Part shown: positions 5,481 to 12,546 of the stretch, piece by piece
Layout of the letters: each line of letters begins with the position of its first letter
Position numbering within the stretch: the first letter of the stretch is position 1
Virus record (IMG/VR): IMGVR_UViG_3300027754_000198
Coordinates: 1 to 40,219 of that record
Strand: one strand, 5' to 3'
Source of the DNA: a virus
Length of the DNA: 40,219 nt
Position numbers and translations under genes: made by a program
Notes under the pieces: generated by a model
The model's database searches: none
Seen by the model: only the letters and a program-made list of their open reading frames with translations
What the model was told of the DNA's origin: nothing

Positions 5481-5706
5481 TATTTTTGACTTAATGGAGG
5501 AATATTGTGCCGCAAATAACGGCACAAATGCGGCCCTAAAGGAAGCTAAAGGGGCCGTAAGCTGGGGCATTAAGAACGGGCTTGTCAAGCCCGCCAGACC
5601 TTCTTTAGGTACGAATTACAACTGGCATTTATCTCGACGCATTAAGCGTCTGGAAGCCGATAAATTAAGACACAATAATAGAATCAAACAGATATTATCA
5701 AGATGA
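5473..5706 (+). CDS. Small basic helical hypothetical protein
   Basis: 77 residues with a helical, positively charged C-terminal half (RRIKRLEADKLRHNNRIKQI) suggesting a coiled coil or nucleic-acid-binding helix. An AAGGAA stretch eight bases upstream may serve as a weak ribosome site. It overlaps the previous gene by eight bases and the next by four. No family is recognised. Confidence 0.65.
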   Translation: MANIFDLMEEYCAANNGTNAALKEAKGAVSWGIKNGLVKPARPSLGTNYNWHLSRRIKRLEADKLRHNNRIKQILSR

Positions 5707-5945
5707 ACAAAATAATGACATTAAAAAACGGGGGGGCTTGTATAGACATTTCCCCTATGACGGAATGGGATTTTGCAGCCGTGTTTCATGGCCGCGAAAT
5801 GTTAATACTTGAGAATTGTCTTGACGGCCAAATTCGGCGCGGGTATAATTCAAACATAAAGCCGCTAACAGTAAGCAACCCAAAGAAAACAAACAGCAAG
5901 AAACAAAAAGTTTCTGGGCTTAAGGCAAAAACCATTAATAGATAA
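5703..5945 (+). CDS. Small hypothetical protein with basic tail
   Basis: 80 residues. The N-terminal half alternates hydrophobic and charged residues like a small beta-rich domain (GGACIDISPMTEWDFAAVFHG). The last third is lysine- and asparagine-rich and probably disordered. ATGA-type overlap with the preceding gene implies coupled translation. Not recognised. Confidence 0.6.
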   Translation: MNKIMTLKNGGACIDISPMTEWDFAAVFHGREMLILENCLDGQIRRGYNSNIKPLTVSNPKKTNSKKQKVSGLKAKTINR

Positions 5946-5949
5946 TTAT

Positions 5950-6147
5950 ATGAAAATAGAATACATCATACAAGAGGCATCTAAATGCCCACACGGAATC
6001 ATTTATTATGATTCTTTAGAATTAGGAGTCTTCAAACGGCTTGACCATGCTTTACGGGTATTGGTCAAAATGGAAAAAGCTACGACTAGCTTCAAATATC
6101 GGCTAGTTAAGAGAGTGGAAACAATCGAACGGGGGGAAATTTTATGA
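5950..6147 (+). CDS. Small hypothetical protein
   Basis: 65 residues, mixed alpha/beta by eye, with start context TAATTATATG and no Shine-Dalgarno site. A purine-rich GGGGGGAA stretch near its end probably serves the next gene, whose ATG overlaps its stop. There is no recognised motif. Confidence 0.6.
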   Translation: MKIEYIIQEASKCPHGIIYYDSLELGVFKRLDHALRVLVKMEKATTSFKYRLVKRVETIERGEIL

Positions 6148-6623
6148 ATGTAAATATTGATAACACACGTTGGCTGGGTGTTGGGGATACGGTACGGGCA
6201 ACCGATTTTATTGCCCTTCAAGACGATGAATCACAGTATGATTTCATTTGTGTGGGCGGCGAATATGACGGGCATATCCTCGACGGAACCGAGGAGTATG
6301 AATTTCGCCGATTAAATGTTCAAGACCCAGTTGACCTAATATGTATCGAAAATGATATTTTCACAGAAATGGGGCGGGCTGCTTTAGTTGTAGCCATTGA
6401 AAATATTGTAATCCTTGACCGCAAACACCGCGATTACGGCCCCAACAACATCAAATGGCTAGGCGAAAACGGGATTTGTGGTCGCGTAGGCGAAAAAGCC
6501 ATCCGTATTAAGAGTCTTCTGGAGAAAAAAACCGTCTTGAACGAGAGCATACACGACTCGTGGCTTGACATTGGCAATTTTGCCCTCATCGCCATTTTGT
6601 ATAGGAGAGGCATCTGGAGATAA
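6144..6623 (+). CDS. Nmad1/DUF1599-like protein
   Basis: 159 residues. An N-terminal part of about 70 residues resembles a small beta barrel. The C-terminal half matches my recollection of the DUF1599 / nucleotide-modification-associated domain 1 pattern: a helix, then HRDYGPNNIKWLGENGICGR, a basic R-K-x-R-I helix, a conserved NES, and D-x-W-L-D-I-G-N-F-A. This domain has been linked by others to base-modification or nucleotide-processing loci in phages. A C5 methyltransferase about 2.9 kb downstream fits such a theme, but substrate and activity are unknown. A purine-rich site, GGGGGGAA, precedes the start. Confidence 0.65.
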   Translation: MNVNIDNTRWLGVGDTVRATDFIALQDDESQYDFICVGGEYDGHILDGTEEYEFRRLNVQDPVDLICIENDIFTEMGRAALVVAIENIVILDRKHRDYGPNNIKWLGENGICGRVGEKAIRIKSLLEKKTVLNESIHDSWLDIGNFALIAILYRRGIWR

Positions 6624-6663
6624 CTCCAAACCTCGAAAAGTCAGTTAAAAACATAACAATTAT

Positions 6664-7281
6664 ATGTCACTAGAAAATTGTATCAACACCCCTATCGGGG
6701 ATTACGTGCGTGGGGGATTTTCCGCCACTATTCAAATGCCATTAACAAGATTATCTAAAGACGGTGGTAAGCCGTTTTTCGTGGCTAAAGTAGCCGACGG
6801 AGCATTCAGGGCTGACGTTATATCGTGGGCAAGAGATTTTGCGCCATTTAACAATCAGCGAGTCCATTTCTCAGGGAAAGACATCAAGCGTGGAAACGAC
6901 TATAATGGGACTGCAAGTTTCAATATTGGGAAGGGGACAGTCTGTGCAAGTTTGGGTGCTGGGGATGCCGCCGCTGAAGTTCATTCAGAGCAGACGCAAG
7001 CGTTCCCTACAACGGTGACACGCTCGGCTCCTAAGCCATACATCCCGCCTGCAAATGCGCCTAGAGTTGAGGGTATGGCGGTGGGTAATGCGTTAAGTAA
7101 CGCCACTCAGATTGCCATCGCCTCAAAAATTCAATCGGAAGCTTTGGAAGCTTTCTTGTTTCACACGGCCTCAAAATATTTGAGGACTGCTAGCAGATTG
7201 TTGTCTGGTGAACTTGCTACATCTAACATCACAACCGCTACAGTTGTAATGAAGGATGAGTCAGAAGAAGCACCGTTTTAA
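6664..7281 (+). CDS. Single-stranded DNA-binding-like protein
   Basis: 205 residues. The first 100 or so are beta-rich, as in an OB-fold. A proline/alanine linker follows (about 120-140), then a helical segment, and the protein ends in DESEEAPF. That acidic tail with terminal Phe is the signature partner-binding tip of bacterial and phage SSBs. Its place just upstream of a RecB-type nuclease and a DnaB-type helicase supports a replication/recombination role. The leader (ACAATTATATG) lacks a Shine-Dalgarno site. The OB-fold itself is inferred. Confidence 0.7.
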   Translation: MSLENCINTPIGDYVRGGFSATIQMPLTRLSKDGGKPFFVAKVADGAFRADVISWARDFAPFNNQRVHFSGKDIKRGNDYNGTASFNIGKGTVCASLGAGDAAAEVHSEQTQAFPTTVTRSAPKPYIPPANAPRVEGMAVGNALSNATQIAIASKIQSEALEAFLFHTASKYLRTASRLLSGELATSNITTATVVMKDESEEAPF

Positions 7282-7288
7282 TTATCAA

Positions 7289-7322
7289 GCAGGGGTGGGT
7301 AATTCCCACCTTTGCTTCCCTT
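7289..7322 (+). terminator. Hairpin after the SSB-like gene
   Basis: GCAGGGGTGGG and CCCACCTTTGC pair over 11 positions (two G-T pairs) around a TAATT loop, followed by a pyrimidine-rich but interrupted T-run. It sits between the SSB-like gene and the nuclease gene. It may be a weak terminator or a processing hairpin, allowing the SSB to be made in excess of the enzymes downstream. Confidence 0.55.
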
Positions 7323-7340
7323 TCTTAAATATATATAAAC

Positions 7341-8180
7341 ATGAGTATTGAAAATGGACATTGGTATACGTTGGACGGCCAAGCCGCCCACTCGCAGGTC
7401 ACAAAGACCAAAGGCGCGAAAAGCCCAACGCGCCCAACTACAATCGCTGACGCTAAACGACTGGGCTTGTTGCCAAGCGTATCCGCTTACACCCGTATGT
7501 TGGCCGCTCCCTATCTGGAACGCTACAAAATGTTGGAGGTTGCGAAGGCGTGTTACGCTTGCCCACCGTCTGGCGACGAAAGCTACGACGACTACGCTCG
7601 TCATATTCTGGAGAAAAGCGGCAAGGATGGCTCTGGTGCGGCTGAAGTGGGGACACAAGTTCATGCGGCTCTCGACCTGTATTTTACCGACCCAATACGA
7701 TACAATTCTTATCCCCTTATTTTCCTTCAAGATGGTAGTGTAGTGCCAGCCGATTCTTTTGTGCTGCCTGCGGTAGCTAAGATTAAGAGTATGGGGTTAA
7801 AGGTCGAAACAACTGAGAGCATCTTGGTAAATGCGGCCTACGGCTACGCTGGGACTACCGATATGATATTTACCAAGGGCGAGAAATGCGGCATCCTTGA
7901 CTTCAAGACCAAGCGTACTAAGGAGGATGAGCCTGTTATTTCAGGGGATACGCACGCCATGCAGATTGCTGCTTACCATGCGGCCTATTGGGGAGCAGCG
8001 GACGGTGACGCTATTGGACTCAATGCCATTGGGTATAACGTCTACATTTCTACAACCGAGATTGGGCGTGTGAATGTGGTGGAATATTCACGGGACGAGC
8101 TTCTGGACGGCTGGCAGGCTTTCAAGAGTTGCTGCACCCTGTACCGCTACATAAAGAAATTCGACCCACGCAAGAAATGA
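7341..8180 (+). CDS. RecB/Cas4-type PD-(D/E)XK nuclease
   Basis: 279 residues. The ordered RecB-family signature is visible: GTQVHAAL (His108), then GTTDMIF (Asp174), ILDFKTK (Asp187 and Lys189), and MQIAAYHAAY (Gln208 with following Tyr). Those residues coordinate metal and cut DNA in RecB, Cas4 and phage exonucleases of this class. It probably processes phage DNA ends or recombination intermediates. It follows the SSB-like gene and overlaps the helicase start, suggesting a replication/recombination unit. The start has an A/T leader (ATATATATAAACATG). Confidence 0.85.
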   Translation: MSIENGHWYTLDGQAAHSQVTKTKGAKSPTRPTTIADAKRLGLLPSVSAYTRMLAAPYLERYKMLEVAKACYACPPSGDESYDDYARHILEKSGKDGSGAAEVGTQVHAALDLYFTDPIRYNSYPLIFLQDGSVVPADSFVLPAVAKIKSMGLKVETTESILVNAAYGYAGTTDMIFTKGEKCGILDFKTKRTKEDEPVISGDTHAMQIAAYHAAYWGAADGDAIGLNAIGYNVYISTTEIGRVNVVEYSRDELLDGWQAFKSCCTLYRYIKKFDPRKK

Positions 8181-9430
8181 ACTACGAACAAACATTTATT
8201 GGGTCATGTCTACAGGACGGGGCATACGTTGATTTAGCCATCCAAGATGGCCTTGTGCCAGCTTGTTTCACCACAGATGACCGCAGGGACATTTGGGGCG
8301 CATTATTGGGCAATAGGACAGAGGGACGGCAAACAGATACGACTGGCATATTCATGCAAATGGGGACGAAATGCCCTAGCACGGAGCTGTTTGCCTGCGA
8401 AGCGGCGGCCCCTACAACAGCCTATGCCAAGAAGTGCTTAAAAACCATTATCGAAGCCTATGGAATCAGTCTGATTAAGCCTGCCCTAAAGGGTGTGCTG
8501 GAGAAAATAGACAAAGGGCTAGACTACGACGCTGTAAAATCGTCTGTAGATGCCCTAGAATCGATTTTAAGGCCATCCGTGAGCCAAGACGTATCTATGC
8601 CCCAAGTGGTGGACGAAGCCTCCCTTTGGGCTACGCAGCAATGTTCTGGCAAGGTTCCTGTGGAAACCGTTGTTATGCTGGGACTTAAAACATTTGACGC
8701 TCTAGCTACGCCTATCCAAGAGCATGAATACGTTGTTGTAGGTGCTAGAACATCAACAGGTAAGAGCAGCTTCATGGCACAGGTGGCAGGCTATAACCTC
8801 AAGCGCGGCCTCAAAGTGGCTTATTTCACCTTAGAAACCAGCAGCAAGAGCCTTGTGCTGCAAATCGCGGCACAAAGGGCTGGGGTGAACCTCCGAAATC
8901 TGCGGGACGAGTTTCCACCACAACAGGCTAAGTTTCAGCAAGAGCTTGCAACATTGAGAACGCAACCCTTCTTGGTGTTCGACCGCGACCTCACTTTGGA
9001 CAAGATTGAAGCACGTTGCCGCCTATTGGCTACGTCATTCAAACCTAACTTAGTGATTATCGACTATCTGGGGCTTATTAAAGTGAAGGCTGATGGTGCT
9101 TACGAGCGCATGAGTGCCTTGTCTAAGGCCATGATTCCCCTCAAGAAGTCGTTAGGCTGTGCGCTAATGGTGGCCGCGCAATTGAATCGCGGCAACGAGA
9201 GAGAGGACAGACCGCCCAACAGAACAGACTTCCGCGACACGGGAAGCATTGAGGAAGATGCACACAGGGTGCTTGCAATTCACCGTCCCTCGAAAGATGA
9301 TAGCGGAGAATTACAGGGGCTAGACCGCTCCCAATTCCAAACAGAACTTTATCAACTGAAACTCCGTGACGGCCCATTGGCGCAATCACGTTGCCAATTC
9401 CAAGCAAAATATACACGCTTTGTAGAATAA
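8177..9430 (+). CDS. DnaB-type replicative helicase
   Basis: 417 residues from the ATG overlapping the preceding stop; an upstream in-frame ATG at 8129 would overlap the nuclease and break the family N-terminus. The N-terminal helical domain (about 1-110) resembles the DnaB N-domain. A RecA-like motor follows, with Walker A GARTSTGKSS (189-198), Walker B LVIIDYLGLI (292-301) and AQLNRGNERE. It should unwind phage DNA ahead of a host polymerase. No separate primase is seen and the protein has no primase domain, so host DnaG is probably recruited. Confidence 0.9.
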   Translation: MNYEQTFIGSCLQDGAYVDLAIQDGLVPACFTTDDRRDIWGALLGNRTEGRQTDTTGIFMQMGTKCPSTELFACEAAAPTTAYAKKCLKTIIEAYGISLIKPALKGVLEKIDKGLDYDAVKSSVDALESILRPSVSQDVSMPQVVDEASLWATQQCSGKVPVETVVMLGLKTFDALATPIQEHEYVVVGARTSTGKSSFMAQVAGYNLKRGLKVAYFTLETSSKSLVLQIAAQRAGVNLRNLRDEFPPQQAKFQQELATLRTQPFLVFDRDLTLDKIEARCRLLATSFKPNLVIIDYLGLIKVKADGAYERMSALSKAMIPLKKSLGCALMVAAQLNRGNEREDRPPNRTDFRDTGSIEEDAHRVLAIHRPSKDDSGELQGLDRSQFQTELYQLKLRDGPLAQSRCQFQAKYTRFVE

Positions 9431-9437
9431 ATAATTT

Positions 9438-9512
9438 GCCTTTGTAGCTCAGTGGTAGAGCATCTGTTTTGTAAACAGGCGGTCGTAGGTTCAAATCCTA
9501 CCAAAGGCTCCA
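9438..9512 (+). tRNA. tRNA-Thr (anticodon TGT)
   Basis: A complete cloverleaf of 75 bases including an encoded CCA. Acceptor arms GCCTTTG and CAAAGGC pair fully, the D-stem is GCTC / GAGC, and the anticodon stem is TCTGT / ACAGG with loop TTTGTAA. The T-stem is GTAGG / CCTAC and the discriminator base is T. The anticodon TGT reads ACA. It lies between the helicase and methyltransferase genes and may support translation of the threonine-rich tail proteins, which I have not tested by codon counting. Confidence 0.95.
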
Positions 9513-9530
9513 ACTTAATAAACAAATAAA

Positions 9531-10625
9531 ATGACATGGATACTACCGAAATCACTCATCTCAGCCTTTGCTCTGGATACGGAGGTCTTGACCTCGGAAT
9601 CAAAGGAGTCTTTGGCGAAAATGTGCGGACAGTTGCTTATGCGGAAATCGAAGCCTTCGCAATTGAGTGCCTACTTGCGCGAATGGAAGGCGGGCAACTT
9701 GATGCGGCTCCAATCTGGCCTAATCTTAAATCCTTCCCTTGGCAGGCGTTTTCAGACCGCGTGGACATCCTTTCTGGCGGCTACCCCTGCCAGCCATTTA
9801 GCGCAGCCGGGAAGCGACTTGGCACAGAAGACCCAAGACACTTGTGGCCTTTCATCGCAAACGGAATTCGGATTATGCGACCCAAGTTTTGTTTTTTTGA
9901 AAACGTCGAAGGACACATCTCTCTTGGACTCAGAGAAGTCGTTGGAGAATTGGAATCAATGGGTTATCAAGTGTCGTGGGGAATATTCTCAGCGCGTGAA
10001 GTTGGCGCACCCCATCAAAGGAAACGAGTGTTTATTTTGGCCTACCGTAACAACAGCGGAAGCGGGGAAAATAAGTTGCTGTCCAAATTACGGACAGTTA
10101 GGATTGAGCAATCATCCAGAGGTTTGCGGTTATGTGGTGAACCGACCCAAGTTGAAGAAAAAACGGTTTGGCCAAGCCGCCCTGGTCAACCCCAGCACAA
10201 ATGGGAACCGCCAAGAGTCGTGGATGACTCCAAACACGATGGATTCGCTCCCAGTCAGGTCAGCAGAAGCATTGATGAGACAACATCACAACAACCGAAA
10301 GGGAAGGACAACTCATTCCAATTTGCGGGAACAAACAACGATGCCACCGCCAAGTCATTTAGCGTGGGCAACACCCGCGACAAGGGATACACAGGGTCCA
10401 AGGGGGAAGGCCGCGCAAGAGAGGAAGGGGAATCCAATGGATACGCTTCCGAATCAACTAATGATGAACGGAGGAAAGCTCAACCCTCGTTGGGTAGAGA
10501 CTTTGATGGGACTGCCAGTGGGATGGACTATGCCGAGCTGTGTGTCTCCTGTGACAATCGCCACGACGAACTCAGACTCCTTGGAAATGGGGTTGTTCCA
10601 GCTACCGCAACTAAAGCTTTCTTGA
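9531..10625 (+). CDS. Second-frame protein nested over the methyltransferase
   Basis: 364 residues in the +1 frame, spanning nearly the whole methyltransferase gene, with the first ATG after the A-rich leader. It carries three WxTP-type blocks, WPTVTTAE (170-177), WMTPNTMDSLP (231-241) and WATPATRD (279-286), then LNPRWVETLMGLPVGWT (317-333). From memory these are signatures of a phage protein family seen next to or overlapping C5 methyltransferases, function unknown. They fall mainly over the methyltransferase region lacking catalytic motifs, as expected if each frame is constrained in a different part. An alternative is a conserved accidental frame. Confidence 0.6.
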   Translation: MTWILPKSLISAFALDTEVLTSESKESLAKMCGQLLMRKSKPSQLSAYLREWKAGNLMRLQSGLILNPSLGRRFQTAWTSFLAATPASHLAQPGSDLAQKTQDTCGLSSQTEFGLCDPSFVFLKTSKDTSLLDSEKSLENWNQWVIKCRGEYSQRVKLAHPIKGNECLFWPTVTTAEAGKISCCPNYGQLGLSNHPEVCGYVVNRPKLKKKRFGQAALVNPSTNGNRQESWMTPNTMDSLPVRSAEALMRQHHNNRKGRTTHSNLREQTTMPPPSHLAWATPATRDTQGPRGKAAQERKGNPMDTLPNQLMMNGGKLNPRWVETLMGLPVGWTMPSCVSPVTIATTNSDSLEMGLFQLPQLKLS

Positions 10626-10651
10626 CATTGCTTGAGGATTTAATCAAATAA
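9536..10651 (+). CDS. DNA (cytosine-5) methyltransferase
   Basis: 371 residues. Motif I is LCSGYGGLDLGI (11-22), motif IV is GGYPCQPFSAAGKR with catalytic Cys85, motif VI is FENVEG (121-126), motif VIII is APHQRKRVFI and motif X is LLGNGVVPATATKAF near the C-terminus. It transfers methyl groups from S-adenosylmethionine to cytosine in a specific site, probably shielding phage DNA from host restriction. The target-recognition region (about 170-330) is hydrophilic and low in recognisable structure, and another long frame occupies it. The ATG is five bases after the start of that nested frame, so both may be translated from one leader. Confidence 0.92.
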   Translation: MDTTEITHLSLCSGYGGLDLGIKGVFGENVRTVAYAEIEAFAIECLLARMEGGQLDAAPIWPNLKSFPWQAFSDRVDILSGGYPCQPFSAAGKRLGTEDPRHLWPFIANGIRIMRPKFCFFENVEGHISLGLREVVGELESMGYQVSWGIFSAREVGAPHQRKRVFILAYRNNSGSGENKLLSKLRTVRIEQSSRGLRLCGEPTQVEEKTVWPSRPGQPQHKWEPPRVVDDSKHDGFAPSQVSRSIDETTSQQPKGKDNSFQFAGTNNDATAKSFSVGNTRDKGYTGSKGEGRAREEGESNGYASESTNDERRKAQPSLGRDFDGTASGMDYAELCVSCDNRHDELRLLGNGVVPATATKAFLTLLEDLIK

Positions 10652-10668
10652 CTTCACTTAATAAAAAT

Positions 10669-10863
10669 ATGAATGAAATATATCCATTGATAGTAGACGG
10701 CAGAATCAACTACGCAAAAGCGTATGGTACATTATCGGGTTTGTTTATCTCCATCAAACAGGGCTACATCACCAATGAAGAAGCCTTGGACATTTACGAC
10801 AAGCTCTATTACATTGTAAACGAACAAGAGAAACTCAATCGCCAAGACGTAGCCCGTAACTAA
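10669..10863 (+). CDS. Small hypothetical protein
   Basis: 64 residues, helical, acidic, without cysteines or membrane segments. The start context CTTAATAAAAATATG matches the non-Shine-Dalgarno A-rich leaders common here. It follows the methyltransferase by 17 bases and is probably on the same transcript. Not recognised. Confidence 0.65.
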   Translation: MNEIYPLIVDGRINYAKAYGTLSGLFISIKQGYITNEEALDIYDKLYYIVNEQEKLNRQDVARN

Positions 10864-10870
10864 TAAATAT

Positions 10871-11092
10871 ATGTATTATACAGAACTCCGTATTCAGAAC
10901 GAACAGCATCAAAGCCGTGTAGACGCAGCATGGGAAAATCGTGTGCGTGCAGAATCCGCATCCCGGCTGTTCAATCACGGCCACACCAATTTATCGCTCC
11001 ACTCAAACCCAATCCAACAATCGTTGGATGCTCGGAATCTTGTGGGGAAAGTGCAGGGCGATTCTATTTCAAATGAAACGAACACCGCTTAG
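10871..11092 (+). CDS. Small hypothetical protein
   Basis: 73 residues, helical N-terminal half rich in Glu, Arg and Gln, and a Ser/Asn-rich end. It starts after TAATAAATATATG and overlaps the following HNH gene by 20 bases. No family is recognised. Its reality is supported mainly by tight packing and leader context. Confidence 0.55.
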   Translation: MYYTELRIQNEQHQSRVDAAWENRVRAESASRLFNHGHTNLSLHSNPIQQSLDARNLVGKVQGDSISNETNTA

Positions 11093-11345
11093 ACGTGTCT
11101 CTAAAAAACGGCAAAATGCGCTCACCATTTATCGGCGGCTCAAGAAAGAATACTTTCTTCTCAACCCTGTTTGTGAGGTGCGTGGATGCTCTCATCCTGC
11201 TGTTGATATTCACCATCGCCTTTCCCTTGGTCGCGGTGGTAGTTTTCTTGAGCCAAACAATTTTATGGCTGTTTGCCGTTTACACCACATCCAAATCCAT
11301 AACAATCCTCGTTGGGCGGAAGCTGAACATTATCTATTAAAATAA
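11073..11345 (+). CDS. HNH endonuclease
   Basis: 90 residues from Met at 11073; the longer frame from 10941 would overlap the preceding gene heavily. The N-terminus MKRTPLRRVSKKR is typical of small phage HNH proteins. The core has zinc-type cysteines CEVRGC (34, 39), the DIHH nucleophile/metal segment (His47-48), an Asn in EPNN and CRLHHIQIHNNP with Cys68, His71-72 and His76. It nicks or cuts DNA. Such small free HNH enzymes occur in phage packaging, homing and recombination; here the gene sits in the replication half. Confidence 0.8.
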   Translation: MKRTPLRRVSKKRQNALTIYRRLKKEYFLLNPVCEVRGCSHPAVDIHHRLSLGRGGSFLEPNNFMAVCRLHHIQIHNNPRWAEAEHYLLK

Positions 11346-11349
11346 TCCT

Positions 11350-11550
11350 ATGACAAACAACACAGACATCACCACAATCGTAAATTCATACGTTGATATG
11401 CTCAAAGATGGGCAAATCGACTTGCAGGACGCTTATGAGAACGGCGACCATAAAACCTATTTCTCTGCTATCGAGCGGCACTTGAAGCTCACAGAGGCTA
11501 TTGATACAGGGCTTATGGCTACCCAAAAGATTAAGGCTCTTAGCGAATGA
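11350..11550 (+). CDS. Small acidic hypothetical protein
   Basis: 66 residues, acidic and predicted helical, with repeated D/E-rich turns (LKDGQIDLQDAYENGDHKTY). The start context AATAATCCTATG has no Shine-Dalgarno site. The stop overlaps the next start (ATGA). No known motif. Confidence 0.65.
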   Translation: MTNNTDITTIVNSYVDMLKDGQIDLQDAYENGDHKTYFSAIERHLKLTEAIDTGLMATQKIKALSE

Positions 11551-11825
11551 AGGTTGAGTTTACAGGAGATAAAGGACGCTACCATGTTGCTAGCAGTGAT
11601 AGCACCACTAGTCACTTAGTAGACATCTTGGCCTTGCGCGGCAAAGATATGCGCTGCAACGGCCAATGTTCCTGTAGAGACTTTGAGACACGTTGTTCTC
11701 CTGAGTGGGCTAAAAGCGGCACTATTGTAGAACGTGATGAGCCAAACTACACACGATGTAAGCACATCACCGCCGTCATCTACGCCATTGGGAATCGCTA
11801 CGCCGACCACATGAGCATCCAATGA
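11547..11825 (+). CDS. SWIM-type zinc-binding protein
   Basis: 92 residues. Cys41-x-Cys43 and a later Cys71-x-His73 give the CxC...CxH pattern of SWIM zinc fingers, with CSCRDF followed by extra cysteine Cys50 and RCKHI. SWIM fingers bind DNA or proteins and are found in recombination-associated proteins. This one is free-standing, with no attached catalytic domain. It sits between two HNH genes and is translationally coupled on both sides. Specific role unknown. Confidence 0.7.
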   Translation: MKVEFTGDKGRYHVASSDSTTSHLVDILALRGKDMRCNGQCSCRDFETRCSPEWAKSGTIVERDEPNYTRCKHITAVIYAIGNRYADHMSIQ

Positions 11826-12178
11826 AGCCTCCTAAAACTCATTGCAACGGCACTTGGACAACGGCTCGTTTCTTTGGGTTTATACGCTCGGCTCTCCGCA
11901 GGACATGGACACGCTGGCCTGAGCAATACAGGGCTAGGAATATGGCTCGCCGCCCCTACAAGGGGAAGAACAAACTCCAGAAGTGGGAGTTTCTATGCGC
12001 TGAGTGCAATGAGTGGTTCATGGCTAAAAATACGCAAATCCATCACAGGATTGAGTGTGGCACGCTTAAAAACTTTAATGACATAGCTGGCTTCACAGAA
12101 CGCCTGTTATGCCCTGCCGAAGACCTACTGGTGCTTTGTAAGAAGTGCCACAAAGAGAAACATCATCCCAAGAAATAA
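11822..12178 (+). CDS. Phage HNH endonuclease-like protein
   Basis: 118 residues. The N-terminal THCNGTWTTARFFGFIRSAL and a basic ARRPYKGK stretch match a phage HNH family I recall that begins with such a helix. The zinc and catalytic part has Cys59-x2-Cys62, IHHR (His74-75), then LLVLCKKCHKEKHH with Cys106, Cys109, His110 and His114. It is probably a DNA-nicking or junction-processing enzyme of the replication module. It starts in an ATGA overlap with the preceding gene. Confidence 0.78.
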   Translation: MKPPKTHCNGTWTTARFFGFIRSALRRTWTRWPEQYRARNMARRPYKGKNKLQKWEFLCAECNEWFMAKNTQIHHRIECGTLKNFNDIAGFTERLLCPAEDLLVLCKKCHKEKHHPKK

Positions 12179-12538
12179 ATGCAATCAGCAATGAGAAATA
12201 GAAATGCGGCCCACGTTGACTTCGCAGCCCTGCGCGGAATCTTCTCTAACGCCCTAGCCATGCCATCCAACATTGACATGGTGCTAGAGCGACACGGCAA
12301 GTTTTTAATCGGAGAATGGAAGCGGCCTAATGAAGCTATTAGTGCAGGCCAGAAAATCATGCTGCTCCACTTAGCCATGATGCCAGACTTCACCGTCCTT
12401 ATTATCGAGGGAGATACGGACGAGGATATGGTGATACATAATGTATGGCAACTTACCCCCCACCGCACACTCAAACCCATCACTAGCTCAATAGAAACAT
12501 TTAAGACCTATCTCTCAGATTGGTTCAACGCAGCATAA
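12179..12538 (+). CDS. Small PD-(D/E)XK nuclease-like protein
   Basis: 119 residues. The segment NIDMVLERHGKFLIGEWKRP, followed by GQKIMLLHLA, has the order Asp, Glu-x-Lys, Gln expected of restriction-enzyme-like or VRR-NUC-like folds. It could resolve branched DNA during phage replication, as small phage junction enzymes do. The start directly follows the previous stop with AAGAAATAA upstream. The family assignment is by motif only and no close relative is named. Confidence 0.6.
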   Translation: MQSAMRNRNAAHVDFAALRGIFSNALAMPSNIDMVLERHGKFLIGEWKRPNEAISAGQKIMLLHLAMMPDFTVLIIEGDTDEDMVIHNVWQLTPHRTLKPITSSIETFKTYLSDWFNAA

Positions 12539-12546
12539 AAACAACA

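Noticed and set aside
9352-9555. Antisense frame containing GFEPTT
   Set aside because: This is the well-known false protein produced by reading a tRNA gene on the opposite strand.
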